Shown here: positions 1 to 8,953 of the stretch, piece after piece
How the letters are laid out: the number at the start of each line of letters is the position of its first letter
Numbering within the stretch: the first letter of the stretch is position 1
NCBI GenBank assembly: GCA_002179805.1
Contig: NAVB01004830.1
Location: 1 to 19,501 of the forward strand
Reading direction: 5' to 3'
Length of the DNA stretch: 19,501 nt
DNA from: Acanthamoeba lenticulata
Lineage: Eukaryota > Discosea > Longamoebia > Acanthamoebidae
The notes under the pieces: generated by a model
Databases searched by the model: none
Told to the model about the DNA's origin: nothing
The model's input: the letters and a program-made list of their open reading frames with translations, nothing else
Position numbers and translations under genes: made by a program

Positions 1-434
1 GGGGCCTCCGCCATGACTGACGATGAACCGCGGGCGTATTCTTGCCGGGGGCAAAAACAGGGCAACATCGGGCTGCTGCCGCTGTTCCTGTCGGGCGCCT
101 TGGCCGGCGCGACTGCGGCGGGCCTGGTCACTCCGGCCGACGTGGTGAAGACGCGCGTGCAGGTGCAGAACTCGCGATACACGTCGATCCCGCAGTGTGC
201 CGCCAGCGTGCTCCGCGAGGAGGGCTTTGGCGCCTTCTGGAAGGGAGTCGTGCCGCGTATGGCCGTTCAGGTTCGACCTCCCCTGTGCCAGCCTTGCCCC
301 CCTCTCCTGCACCTTCAAAGAACGGTCGAGAGCTGACTTGGGGACGATCTGCGCAGGCGCCCATGTTCGGCATCGCGCTGATGGCGTTCGAGCTGCAGAA
401 GAAGTTCATTCTCGCCCACCAGCAGCCCCACTGA
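1..434 (+). CDS. Mitochondrial carrier (SLC25) family protein, C-terminal part
   Basis: The gene enters from the left edge, so only its end is visible. Exons are 1-270 and 357-434, joined in phase 0; the intron is 271-356 (CAG|GTTCGA ... GCGCAG|GCG). The visible protein holds the third repeat of a mitochondrial carrier: a small-residue helix (SGALAGATAAGLVTPADVVK), the carrier signature P-x-D-x-x-K-x-R in TPADVVKTR, then a REEG-x5-FWKG segment and a final helix (FGIALMAFELQKKF). Such carriers move metabolites across the inner mitochondrial membrane. The pattern resembles the last repeat of the aspartate-glutamate carriers (aralar/citrin), but the substrate cannot be fixed from one repeat. The ATG at 13 lies in frame but is unlikely to be the true start, since a carrier needs three repeats. 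An exon could also begin at 61 after an AG. The gene converges on the flippase, with 128 bp between their stop codons. Confidence 0.85.
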
Positions 435-562
435 TGCAAGAAGTTCCGCCCATGGACCTTCATTTTGGAAAGAAAGTAAATATCAAGAAGACAGTGTCGT
501 TAAATGAAGGCTTTGTTAACTTCAGCTGATATGTTCTACATCGCCGTGTCGTAATGACCCCA

Positions 563-3500
563 TCACAAATGCTTCTTGCCGAAGGTGCCGTAGGCGATGG
601 CTTCGGCCGTGCCGCCGTTCTCCTCCGAGTACGAGTAGCCCAGATCTAGGTGGTGTGCGGATGCGGGGAGCGGAGATCGATCGATCGATCGGTCAGTTTC
701 TCAAGCCAAAACCACACCCACGCCCCCCCGACAAAAGTGATGAAGTGGAGGGACAAGCGTGCGCACAGGGCCGAGGCAAGTGGTCGGCGCGCCGGGACTT
801 GCGCGACTGTTTGCGCTGCAGCTTCTCCACTTCCTGGATGATGTGGTACGAGCCCGGCAAGTACGCCCGCAACATACTAAACGATGGATGGCAACCGATC
901 AGTTCTCTGGCCATCGTATCATGAGGGGGGGGGGAGAAGACGCGCACTATTTCCAGGTGAAGTCGCGCAGGAGGGAGACGAAGACGACCAACACGAGCGT
1001 CGCATAGAACTGGCCCGTGGCCGCTTGGCGGAAGATCACCTGGTGCATGACGGCAATGATGGTGATGGTGATGACGATGACGATGTACATTCATCAACAA
1101 AGGTGTGTGCGTCACAACGACTACGTTGGTGGTGGGGATGGCAATGGGGAAAGAAGGGAGGCAATTCGTACGAAGAAGACTTCGCCGCCAAAGGGGAAGA
1201 AGGGGAGGACCGACACGATCTGCCACACGGCCTCGAACGCCACGAAGATCACCAGCGATCCCCACAGCGCTGTGCCAACCACCGACCAAGCATCAGCAGA
1301 CACGTCAGTGCTACCGAGGCGGGAGCGAGAGGGTACCGATGTGGTGGTAGATGGTCCACGACCGGATCTCGAGGGCGAGCTTCAAGGTCACCACCAGCAG
1401 CACCGCCGAGTAGGCCAGCGAGCCCATGTACCTGTGTGGTGGGATGTGACGTCATGCCACGTCAGGCAAAGCCAGCAATGGTTGGAATTCGAGAAATGAT
1501 GCGCATACCAGAGGCCTTGGGCCTGGCCCGAGGGGTCGCCGATGCCGTCGCCCTGGACCAGCGCGACGATGGCCACCACGATGAGCGAGTGGAACACCGA
1601 GTTGACGAGCCACCCGAAGAACACCGACAGGTTGAACTGCGTCCGCTCACGCGACGTCGCGTAGAGGGCCGGGAACCGGAGGGCCATGTGGTCCGACACG
1701 TCGCGGTCAAAGAGGCCGAGGGCGATGACGGGCAGGAGCGTGAAGAGCACGTTGTAAAGCGACAACGTCCATCGCTCGTAGAGGCTCTGGCCTGACCACC
1801 CGTTCAACACGTTGAACCTGCGCGCACCACCGACAACGGTCGACAAAAATGAGTACTGGCCACGTCAGCAGCAAAACATTTGGCTGGAAAGTGGCGACAC
1901 GGTACCAGAACTGGGTGAGGTAGAGGACGACGTTCTTGTAGAAGGAGTAGAGGATGACCTTGGCCAGCCGGTGGTACGAGTGTCGCCCGTGCACCAGCAA
2001 CAGCCTCGAGAGGAACCGGAACTGTGAATCCGCCCCCAAGCGTCGTCAGCCATGGCAACGCTGGTGTGGATGGTGGTGATGGCGAGGAGGGAAGAGGAAG
2101 AGAACCTGGGCGATGGAGTAGTCAGAGGCGCGGGCGGCCTGGAGGCCCTCCTCGCCAGAGATGCCGATGCCGACGTGGGCAGCCTTGATCATGGAGACGT
2201 CGTTGGCGCCGTCGCCGATGGCCAGCGTGATGGCACCCCGCACGTTCTCGCGCACGAGCCGCACCACCTCGGCCTTTTGCAGCGGCGACACGCGGCAGCA
2301 GATCACGGCCCGGCAGCCCTGGCACAGCTCCAGGAACAGCTTGCGCGTGTCCGGCTCCAGCGCGGCGATCAGCGTTTCGCCATCGATCACCACGCCCACC
2401 TTCTGCTCTCCCCGTCCGTCCGCCCACGCGTGTCGTGTCGTGCGGTGTTAGTACACGCGCGTGTCGTGTCGTGCGATAAGAACGTTGCGTACGGGATTGA
2501 CGGTCTGGGAGAGCTGACTGAGGGCTTGCGTGATGCGGCGCTGGACGGTGTCGCCCGGGTGGAGGCCGGCGTTGAGGATGATGACGTCGGTGTCGGCCGT
2601 GAGCTGGCCCGACGCGTAGCCGATGTTGATGGCCGTCTCCTGGCGATCGCCCGTAAGGACCCAGATCTTGATCCCGGCCTCGGACAGGCGCACGATGGTC
2701 TCTGGCACGCCGTCCTGCAGCTTGTCCTCGATGCCCGTGGCGCCCAGTAGCACCAGATCCTTCTCGATCTTCTCTGCAGCCTCGGCCAGCTAGTCACGAC
2801 ACGTCAGCATGATGTCAGCACATTGGTGCTAGTGCCAGCACAGCATGACGTCAGCGTCGTACCCGCTCTTCGCGGAGGACGATGGCCACAGAGGCCTTCT
2901 TGAACTCCTTGTTCCACTGGTGGTAGGCCTCCTCGTTGATCTCGGCATAGGCGCAGCAGAGCGTGCGCAGGCCGGCCGAGGCAAAGCGCTGGAGGTGGGC
3001 CAGGGTCGTCTGGGCGTAGGGCTGGCCCTCGGCCAGGCGGTCGAAGATGACGTTGTCGGCGCCCTTGGTGTAGAGCCGCAGCTTGCCGTCTGGGCAGCGG
3101 CAGATAACCGACTGCGCGCGTTGTGTTGAGATGAGTCGACCGCTTCATCTCCTTATCATCTTCCTCTACATGATGATGATGATGGTGAGGAGGGCGGCGC
3201 ACCATGCGCTTCCGGTCGGACGTGAACTCGAGGACGTTGAGGATCTGGAATTCAAAGTCCTCGCCCTCGATCTTGACTGTGATCGACGTCGGCTCGCGGT
3301 ACTGCAGCAGCAGCAAGCAAGAGAAGAATGATTGGAATGCTGACGTGGAATCGTCGCGTTGACGAGGGGACGTGCAAGAACACGTACGTGGAAGATGAAG
3401 TTCATCGACTGCGCGGCCGACACGAGGGCGGCCTCGTCCGGCGACGACGCCATGTAGACCACACTCCCGTCCTGCAGGACATCCCCCCCCCCCCGAAGTG

Positions 3501-6090
3501 GTGGTGAGCCAACGCGTTGGCGAAAAGGCGCCATTGGCGGGCTCGGATGTTGTCCGTACGGGCTTGGCCTGCGGCACGACCGTGTGGCACACGGCGAGGA
3601 GCGTGAGGAAGTGGCGCACGGCGTGCGCCTCGGCCTCGTCCTCGGCGTTGAGCGCAGCCGCCAGCTTGCTCCCATCGAACGCCTCGTCATCCTCGCTGTC
3701 GTCCTCCTGCTCGCCTCTCGGCTGGTCATCCAATTCACGTAGATGTCGTGAGAACATCATGAATGCTGATGATGACGATAATAAAACGTACGCATTCGGC
3801 GAGAGAAAAGCCGTCGGAGGTGCCGGTGCGCACGGGGCTCGACTCCTCGCGCTCGACGTCGTCGTCGTCCATGTCGTCGTCTATGATGTCGGTGGGGGCG
3901 GGCATGGTGAGGTCCGCAGGAGACGGTGCGGATGGTGAAGTGGACGAAGAAGATGACGAAGATGAAGTGGAGGTGTGGGGCAAGACGCCATAGACGACGC
4001 CGGCGACGGAGCAGCTGCGGAAGAGCATGCGGTTCTGGGTGAGAGTGCCAGTCTTGTCGGAGAAGATGTAACTGACCTGGCCCAGCTCCTCGTTGAGGTT
4101 GGAGGTGCGGGCCTGGGCGGGCGTGTCGCTGCGCGGGTCGTACATGGCCAGGTCGTGGTTGATGAAGTAGGCCTGGCCGAACTTGACGACCTCCATGGTG
4201 ATGTACAGCGAGATGGGGATGAGGTTGTTGAGCAGGATGATGAACGTGATGAACGACAGCGCGCCGTTGGCCGCCGCCGAGCCCTCCAGCTGGAGGTACC
4301 AGGCCGTGTCGCTAAAGTGTTCCGTCATGAACGTGTTGGCCACCGCCGCCGCGCCGCACAGCAGCAGCTGCAGCGAAAACACGGCCAGGATCATCCAGTT
4401 GGTCGCTTGCTCCACGTTGCTCCGCTTGAGCGGCGAGTCCCTGTGTTGTGGTCCAAGCCAAGCCAAGCCAAGCCAAGCCCAGTCCAGGCAGGGATCAGCG
4501 TCGGCAAGCTCAGCGTGTGCGGGATGGAGCGCTGGGCGGGGGAAGGGGGAAGAGGCGAGTACGTGGAGTTCTGCATGAGGCGCGTGTGGTGGCCCGTGTA
4601 CACGGCCACGCCGCACACCCACTCCGTGTTGCGGATCATCGCCCCCTGCACGTGTGCGTAGGCGCATGTGAGCCTGGCTGCAGACGACGGCAGTTGAAGA
4701 GTAAAAGAAGACGCGTACGCGCAACAGGAGCTGCTTGACGCCGAGCGAGTAGGGCGCGGCGCCGTCCAGCCGCAGCGATCCGTTGAACGTGTAGAGGTGA
4801 CGGCTGGGGCCTTCGCACTCGACCTCTCCTGCACCATTAAACATAATTTCGCCAAGAAATTAGAAAAAGAAATAATAATAAAAAGAAATAAAAGGTGTGG
4901 AATACGCACCGCGCAGGTTGGCCAGCGCCACCTCCTCGGTGAGGTGGCAAGTCTCTGGCAGAGCCTGCCTGATCTTGAGGTTCGTTTCACTAAATGCCCG
5001 CCGCCAGCGCAGCAGCCACATTAAACTCGGGGCAGCACTCGAGAGGCGAAGGGTGACGGGGCGCTTACCCGTCGAGGTTGGCGGTTTGGATGTAGGCGGT
5101 GCCGTGCGGGAGGGACGACGAGAGCAGGACGAGGTCGGCCGGGATGTACTGGTCCTCCACCACCCGCACGATGTCGCCCACGCGCACCTCGCGCCACCGC
5201 ACCACTACAGGCTGGCCGTTGCGAAAGACTTCGACTCGGGCGTTGTTCACCGCCGCGTCTTGCCGGTGTCTCGCCTAGTTGGCCACACAGGCACACGCGG
5301 GTGAGTCCTCACGTCCGGCGCGCACATACACGGGCGCATATGCGCGAAAGCACAGGGCGGCCGGCGGTACGATGTCCTCGATGATCTCCTTGAGGGCGGT
5401 GATCGTGAGCACGATCAGCAGCGGCACCAGCGTCGTGAACCGTCCCGTCGGCGAGAGGCCCGGGATCAGCTGCGCGTAGAGAAAAGAAAAGAAAAGAAAT
5501 AACGTCAACAACTCGAGACGCCGAGCGAGGCAACACGTGTGATGCTTACCTGGAAGCCCGAGATCATGAGGAAATAGATGTTGGCCAGCCCTGTACATCA
5601 TGATTGTCGTACGTTCATGAGTGGACACGCCCAGAGGGGGAGAGGGAGGGAGATATCACGGAGCGCGTACGGCGGAACTGTTCGATGATGTTCTTGGGAA
5701 TGAAGGTGAGGACGGTGTACTTGGAGGTCGTCACGGCGTTGTCGCCTTGCTTGAGGGTGGTGCCCTCGCGCCACGTTCCATCGCCGTTGACCATGAGGTG
5801 TCGTTGGTGACCGACGCCGTCATTTTCGCTTGCTTTCGCGTGGCCTCCGTGGTCATGCTGTGCCCCGATATAAAGCGGCGGTCAGACGAACGTTAGTTGT
5901 CAAAAAGACAATTAATCGAATCAAATTGAATTGAATATCACATGAATGAGTTTACCTTGGCGAGCAAGGGAGCGGTTTCGGTCTCATCAGAATCAACGAT
6001 TTCCGGTTGAATGGCGCCCAACTGTCGCGACGCCATATCGTCGAGGGAGGCGTTGGTGGAATGTTCCAGAGAGGAGGGCTGATGTGACAT
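563..6090 (-). CDS. P4-type ATPase, phospholipid flippase (22 exons, complete)
   Basis: Flippases of this family use ATP to move phospholipids from the outer to the cytosolic leaflet. Exons run from high to low coordinate: 6090-5956, 5857-5671, 5590-5550, 5469-5371, 5274-5069, 4989-4910, 4828-4719, 4645-4563, 4440-3792, 3721-3560, 3471-3388, 3301-3203, 3111-2863, 2789-2493, 2402-2106, 2021-1906, 1817-1509, 1431-1337, 1269-1172, 1039-948, 876-767, 645-563. They sum to 3681 nt, or 1226 aa, normal for the family. Visible motifs are SPTGR after TM1, DGET (about 222-225) in the actuator domain, PISL in TM4 (389-392), DKTGTLT with the phosphorylated Asp443, TKGAD and DRKRM in the nucleotide domain, LTGDRQET (773-780), GDGANDV (890-896), [14 protein letters not shown], and a late GYSYSEE segment. 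All catalytic residues are present. The start is the first ATG in a frame that is open upstream without another ATG. An acidic dileucine motif (ETAPLL, 38-43) lies near the N terminus. The exon 9/10 junction and the last intron are the least certain. The overall match is closest to the Drs2/ATP8A class; the lipid substrate is not determined. Confidence 0.96.
675..690. repeat. (GATC)4 microsatellite in the last flippase intron
   Basis: Four perfect tandem copies of the self-complementary tetramer GATC lie in the last intron (646-766) of the flippase gene. Confidence 0.9.
3483..3494. repeat. 12-base C homopolymer in a flippase intron
   Basis: Twelve C in a row on the + strand, read as G12 in the flippase transcript. 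The run ends about 11 bases before the 3' splice site of intron 10, where a pyrimidine tract would be expected. The length of such a run is prone to sequencing error, but it lies outside coding sequence. Confidence 0.85.
4453..4477. repeat. (CCAAG)5 minisatellite in a flippase intron
   Basis: Five perfect tandem copies of CCAAG lie in intron 8 (4441-4562). Read on the gene strand the repeat is CTTGG. No function is apparent. Confidence 0.9.
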
Positions 6091-6274
6091 TCCAATCTCC
6101 TCCAACTCCTCACTACCGTCCCCCTTCTTCCGCGCCCGAATCGACGTCGGCCGCTTCGTCCTTACGGCTGTCCTCCTCTCGGGCCTTACTTTGGTTGATT
6201 GAAAAGAAAAAAAAGAAAAGGCTAACGAAAACTATATGTTGAGCTTCTCCTTTGGTTCATATACAGAAGTTAAC
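6091..6274 (-). promoter_or_regulatory. Presumed flippase promoter / saposin-gene 3' end
   Basis: These 184 bp hold the 3' flank of the saposin gene and the 5' flank of the flippase, both on the minus strand. The stretch is pyrimidine-rich on the gene strand near 6200-6225. I see no clear TATA box or AATAAA signal. The promoter role is inferred from position only. Confidence 0.4.
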
Positions 6275-6664
6275 TTAGTTGATCTTGGCCATCTGGTTCA
6301 TCTTGGAGAACTTCTTGGCGAGAGCGGCCTTCTCAGCAAAGAAGGAAGCCGAGCAGAGGCCAAGCTGAGAGCAGGCGGCAGCAGGGTTCTCGGTGTTGAT
6401 GATGAAGCTGATCAGGGCCGGGGCATACTGGCTGACGAACGAGGAACACTCCTGGTTGAACGGCGCCGGGGCAACATCACAGACCTGGTTGAGCAGCTGG
6501 ATGATCTGAGACTGGGTGTAGTTGTTGGCGAGGTAGCCCTCAATGTACTGAACGGCGAATTCGCAGATGACACATTCACTCTGAGCCTGAGCGAAGATGC
6601 TCGCGGGCGACGAGATAGTCAGGAGAACGGCAACGGCCAAGAGGACGGAAGCAAGGAAGTTCAT
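6275..6664 (-). CDS. Secreted saposin B-domain protein (amoebapore/SapB-like)
   Basis: A single-exon gene for 129 aa. Residues 1-27 form a signal peptide: a hydrophobic core (FLASVLLAVAVLLTI) and a likely cleavage near AQA|QSEC. The rest is one saposin B domain with all six cysteines at C31, C34, C62, C73, C98 and C104, spaced C-x2-C-x27-C-x10-C-x24-C-x5-C, the classic three-disulfide pattern. One N-glycosylation sequon (N48-Y-T) lies in the first hairpin. A lysine-bearing, potentially amphipathic tail (FFAEKAALAKKFSKM) follows the last cysteine, where amoebapores usually end. Known members bind or perturb lipid membranes; in amoebae some are pore-forming antibacterial effectors of phagosomes, others lipid-transfer cofactors. 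Which applies here cannot be told from sequence. No histidine or transmembrane anchor is evident in the mature part. The ATG at 6664 is the only start that gives the signal peptide. The gene shares a 115-bp divergent spacer with the AIRIM-like gene. Confidence 0.92.
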   Translation of the reverse strand: MNFLASVLLAVAVLLTISSPASIFAQAQSECVICEFAVQYIEGYLANNYTQSQIIQLLNQVCDVAPAPFNQECSSFVSQYAPALISFIINTENPAAACSQLGLCSASFFAEKAALAKKFSKMNQMAKIN

Positions 6665-6779
6665 GGTTTGAGGGTGGGGAACGACTTTGACGAAACGTCG
6701 CGACTGGTTCAGTTTTGCTTTTGACTTTTCTGAACTGTTTAGGATTCCAGCCTTTCTTGTAGACCACCAGAAGATTAAG
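6665..6779. promoter_or_regulatory. Divergent promoter between saposin gene and AIRIM-like gene
   Basis: Only 115 bp separate the two start codons, which point away from each other, so both core promoters must lie here or extend into the genes. No clear TATA box is visible. The role is inferred from position. Confidence 0.5.
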
Positions 6780-7796
6780 ATGAACGATGCAAATCGAGAA
6801 GTGCTGCAGGCGGAGCTATTGGAGCTGCAGACATGGTAAGACCGTGTACCCTATTTGCACGCTAGAGATCGGTCGTCCTCTGACTCTTGCCTGATAGCGC
6901 TGACAAATGGGGCGCCTTGCATCGACGAGGGGAAAGCCTTATGTCCTCCTTCTCTGGTGATATAGGTAGTGTTCCTCCTTTTATTTCCATTATCATTGGC
7001 TGACCGTTGCACAGCCTCCCTCACTGAGCCGGAAGATGAGGAGGGCGCTTCACGTGTGGCCCGAGAGCAAGTGGGTGGCATCCTCGCGCGGAGCCGCGGT
7101 TCCACCAATTCCTCACTGCAAGGTTTGTAGCCTTTGCTCTCACGCATGAGGGCTGGCCTTCAGACTCTGACTCATTTTCTTCGCCAACACCGCAGCCGAG
7201 AAGCGACTTGCAGACCTGCGCGCCATCATGGACGACCGTACGCCGCTCTAACGTTGTTGTTGGGCCGCCCCGTTTGCCACACCTCTCACCTCTCTTGTCG
7301 GGTTAGTGGACCGGTTGCTGACGCGTATGGAGGACATCGTGGCGGCAGCGAAGATCACAGCCGCCGCGTACCCCGCTCAAGTACCTTTTGTAGTCGTTGC
7401 TGGCGCCCACACGCGCGCCAGTGGCACTCCGGGGCTCACACTGGGGCTCTGGTCTCGTGCAGGAGCTGCTTTCGCGCGGCCGCAACGGGGCGCAGCAGTC
7501 TCTTATGGACCGCCTGCATTTGATGACTGAATGCTTGACCCTCCATCAGTCCGAGTATGAGCTCAAGGTGCATGCCCCTCTCGGTTCATCTGGCATCATC
7601 TACCATAATTCTCATTATCTACATACATACATACATACATGTTTACTTGTGCTACACACGTGAGCAGGACAGCATTACGCGATCGCTTACGTTCTCCATG
7701 TCCTCGCTCACGCTGACCACCTACCTCGTGGCCTGGAAGACCAAGCCCTTTGCTGGCGAGTGGCAGCGCGCCGCCGCTTCTGTGGGCGCTTCGTGA
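6780..7796 (+). CDS. CA109/AIRIM (C1orf109)-like protein, putative ribosome maturation factor
   Basis: Seven small exons: 6780-6835, 6898-6956, 7015-7122, 7196-7237, 7307-7380, 7463-7567, 7668-7796. They sum to 573 nt, or 190 aa. Phases agree at every junction only if the 59-nt second exon is included; without it exon 1 and exon 3 are out of frame. The protein is helical and probably coiled-coil: an N-terminal helix with a Trp (W23 in ADKWGAL), an acidic linker, two further helices (LADLRAIMDDLDRLLTRMED; ALHLMTE-type region), and a C-terminal helix ending in YLVAWKTKPF (W171). From memory, this order of helices and the two Trp positions match human C1orf109/AIRIM, a small subunit of the SPATA5-SPATA5L1 complex acting in 60S subunit maturation. 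Identity is low, so the assignment is inference. The last codons overlap a good 5' splice site (GTGAGT at 7793). The gene converges on the 104-aa gene. Confidence 0.6.
7621..7640. repeat. (ACAT)5 microsatellite in an intron
   Basis: Five perfect ACAT copies lie inside the sixth intron (7568-7667) of the AIRIM-like gene. Confidence 0.9.
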
Positions 7797-7954
7797 GTGC
7801 TGTCTAGGGAGGGACTAGGTCGTCATGGGGCGAGGACCTCGGCGGACAGCGCGTTCGTACACCCTCACCTTGGCTGCTAGTTGAGAAGAAACTGCTTTAT
7901 GGCTTGAGTTACAAGAAGCCGTTTACTGGAGATGAGCTTTCTCTCTTCACGAGT

Positions 7955-8421
7955 TCAGAACTCTTTGATGATCTTCTCGGACTGCTGCGCAAACTTGGGG
8001 CGCCCGGCGTTCTCCTGCGCTGTGAGGTCCTGCTTGAAGCCCGGCAGAGCGATATCCGGCTGCGTTCACGAGAGCATCGTGTTAGGGTCATGGGACTCCT
8101 CGTGCCCTACTACTCACAAGTGAACCACAGTACCGAGGGATGCTTTTTGCTGGCCTTCTTGCTAAGCTGTTGGACATCGCCCGTACGCGATGTAGTCTTA
8201 TCTACGTGAAGGTGTTGCGGCACTTCGTGCAGCCTCTCTGTGAAGCCATCAAGAAGCCAGGAGACTTAGCGTCAAGTCTGCCCAACAGCTATAAGCAAGC
8301 AGAACAGACACGCACCTGCCAGGTCCGCGTCGATTTCGGCACTCTGCCAACTCTTGGTGATCTCGGGCTTGTTTATGTGCTCAGTCCCGCTCCGCCTGGT
8401 TTTCTTGGGTCCGTGCGACAT
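7955..8421 (-). CDS. Small basic protein of unknown function, 104 aa (weakly NOP53-like N-terminus)
   Basis: Three exons on the minus strand: 8421-8316, 8237-8134, 8059-7955, all phases consistent (315 nt, 104 aa). Splice sites are GCAG|GTGCGT, CACAG|AG, TCG|GTACTG and GCAG|CCG. The start MSHGPKKTRR follows a CAACAACAACAACATG leader. The protein has no signal peptide or membrane segment. It is Lys/Arg-rich in the first two exons (KKTRR; LSKKASKKHPS), which suggests a nuclear or nucleolar place. The stretch around TKSWQSAEID ... LHVDKTTSR loosely recalls the N-terminus of the ribosome-biogenesis factor NOP53, where a Trp is followed by a conserved VDK, but NOP53 is several times longer and the C-terminal third (PDIALPGFKQ ...) has no match that I recognise. 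I therefore leave it unnamed. The consistent frame over three exons and two good introns supports a real gene. Confidence 0.65.
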
Positions 8422-8728
8422 GTTGTTGTTGTTGTGCTTGTTTCTTGCGAGTTGCTTCTTTTATGTCGTCGGGGGTAGCAGCAAAGACGCCAGGTTGTCG
8501 TTTCGAGCAGCAACCATTCAACATTCGTACGTACAGGCCATGATTTCTCAGCGTGCTCTCGTCGAAGTGTCTCATGTCTGAAATCAGGCCAGTCGGAGGC
8601 TGGCAAAGCGTTCCCAGGCCGGGACTTACGAGACGCGTCCAAAAACACGCTGCCTGCTCATGACACATCATGATACAAACACGCCAAAAAGCCTTGATGA
8701 CAAGACTTGAACAGCACGCGAAACGACC
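8422..8728. other. Gene-free spacer upstream of the 104-aa gene
   Basis: About 300 bp between the 104-aa gene and the tRNA-Lys terminator. It should contain the promoter and 5' leader of the 104-aa gene; a GTTGTTGTTGTTG run (CAA repeat in the transcript) lies directly before its ATG. I see no convincing coding region, RNA gene or other element. Confidence 0.4.
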
Positions 8729-8732
8729 AAAA
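8729..8732 (-). terminator. RNA polymerase III T4 terminator of tRNA-Lys
   Basis: The minus strand reads TTTT five bases after the tRNA-Lys 3' end. Confidence 0.7.
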
Positions 8733-8737
8733 CAGAT

Positions 8738-8810
8738 AGCCGACCGTGGGGCTCGAACCCACGACCACAAGATTAAGAGTCTTGCGCTCTACCGACTGAG
8801 CTAGGCCGGC
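8738..8810 (-). tRNA. tRNA-Lys (anticodon CTT)
   Basis: A 73-nt cloverleaf with no intron. The acceptor stem is GCCGGCC/GGTCGGC with one G-T pair, the D arm GCTC/GAGC, the anticodon stem CAAGA/TCTTG with loop CTCTTAA (anticodon CTT, reading AAG), and the T arm GTGGG/CCCAC with a standard TTCGAGC loop. The discriminator base is T, where eukaryotic lysine tRNAs usually carry G or A. Box A and box B match the polymerase III consensus. Confidence 0.96.
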
Positions 8811-8874
8811 TGGTGTTGGGCATATATTGCCCAATCTCCGAATCTCATTCAAATATTTACGAAGGAAAAACACC

Positions 8875-8878
8875 AAAA
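8875..8878 (-). terminator. RNA polymerase III T4 terminator of tRNA-Ala
   Basis: The minus strand reads TTTT two bases after the tRNA-Ala 3' end. Confidence 0.65.
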
Positions 8879-8880
8879 GT

Positions 8881-8953
8881 TGGAGGAGAAGGGTATCGAT
8901 CCCTTTACCTCTCGCATGCTAAGCGAGCGCTCTACCATCTGAGCTACACCCCC
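8881..8953 (-). tRNA. tRNA-Ala (anticodon AGC), structurally deviant
   Basis: A 73-nt cloverleaf. The anticodon stem CTCGC/GCGAG carries loop TTAGCAT (anticodon AGC). The acceptor stem GGGGGTG/CTCCTCC holds the G3-T70 pair that marks alanine tRNAs and an A discriminator, so the identity is secure. Two oddities stand out: position 6-67 is a T-T mismatch, and the T loop reads ATCGATA in place of TTCRANY, so T54 and the usual pyrimidine 60 are both A. These two positions also lie in the internal box B promoter. It may be a functional divergent copy or a decaying one. Downstream T4 is present. Confidence 0.88.

Noticed and set aside
884..1795. A 303-codon open frame on the + strand
   Set aside because: It is antisense to flippase exons 17-20, low in complexity and without any domain. 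GC-rich genes commonly leave such long antisense frames.
2052..2750. A 232-codon open frame on the + strand
   Set aside because: Exactly opposite the conserved P-domain exons of the flippase; composition (Asp, Val, Gly, Arg) is typical of an antisense shadow.
3169..3186. ATG/GAT triplet run that might encode a His tract
   Set aside because: It lies inside a flippase intron (3112-3202) and is not translated in the supported model.
3975..4661. A 228-codon open frame on the + strand
   Set aside because: Antisense to the DKTGTLT exon and running through two introns of the flippase.
5896..5910. Small hairpin TTGTC-AAAAA-GACAA
   Set aside because: Five-base stem within flippase intron 1; too short to claim a function.
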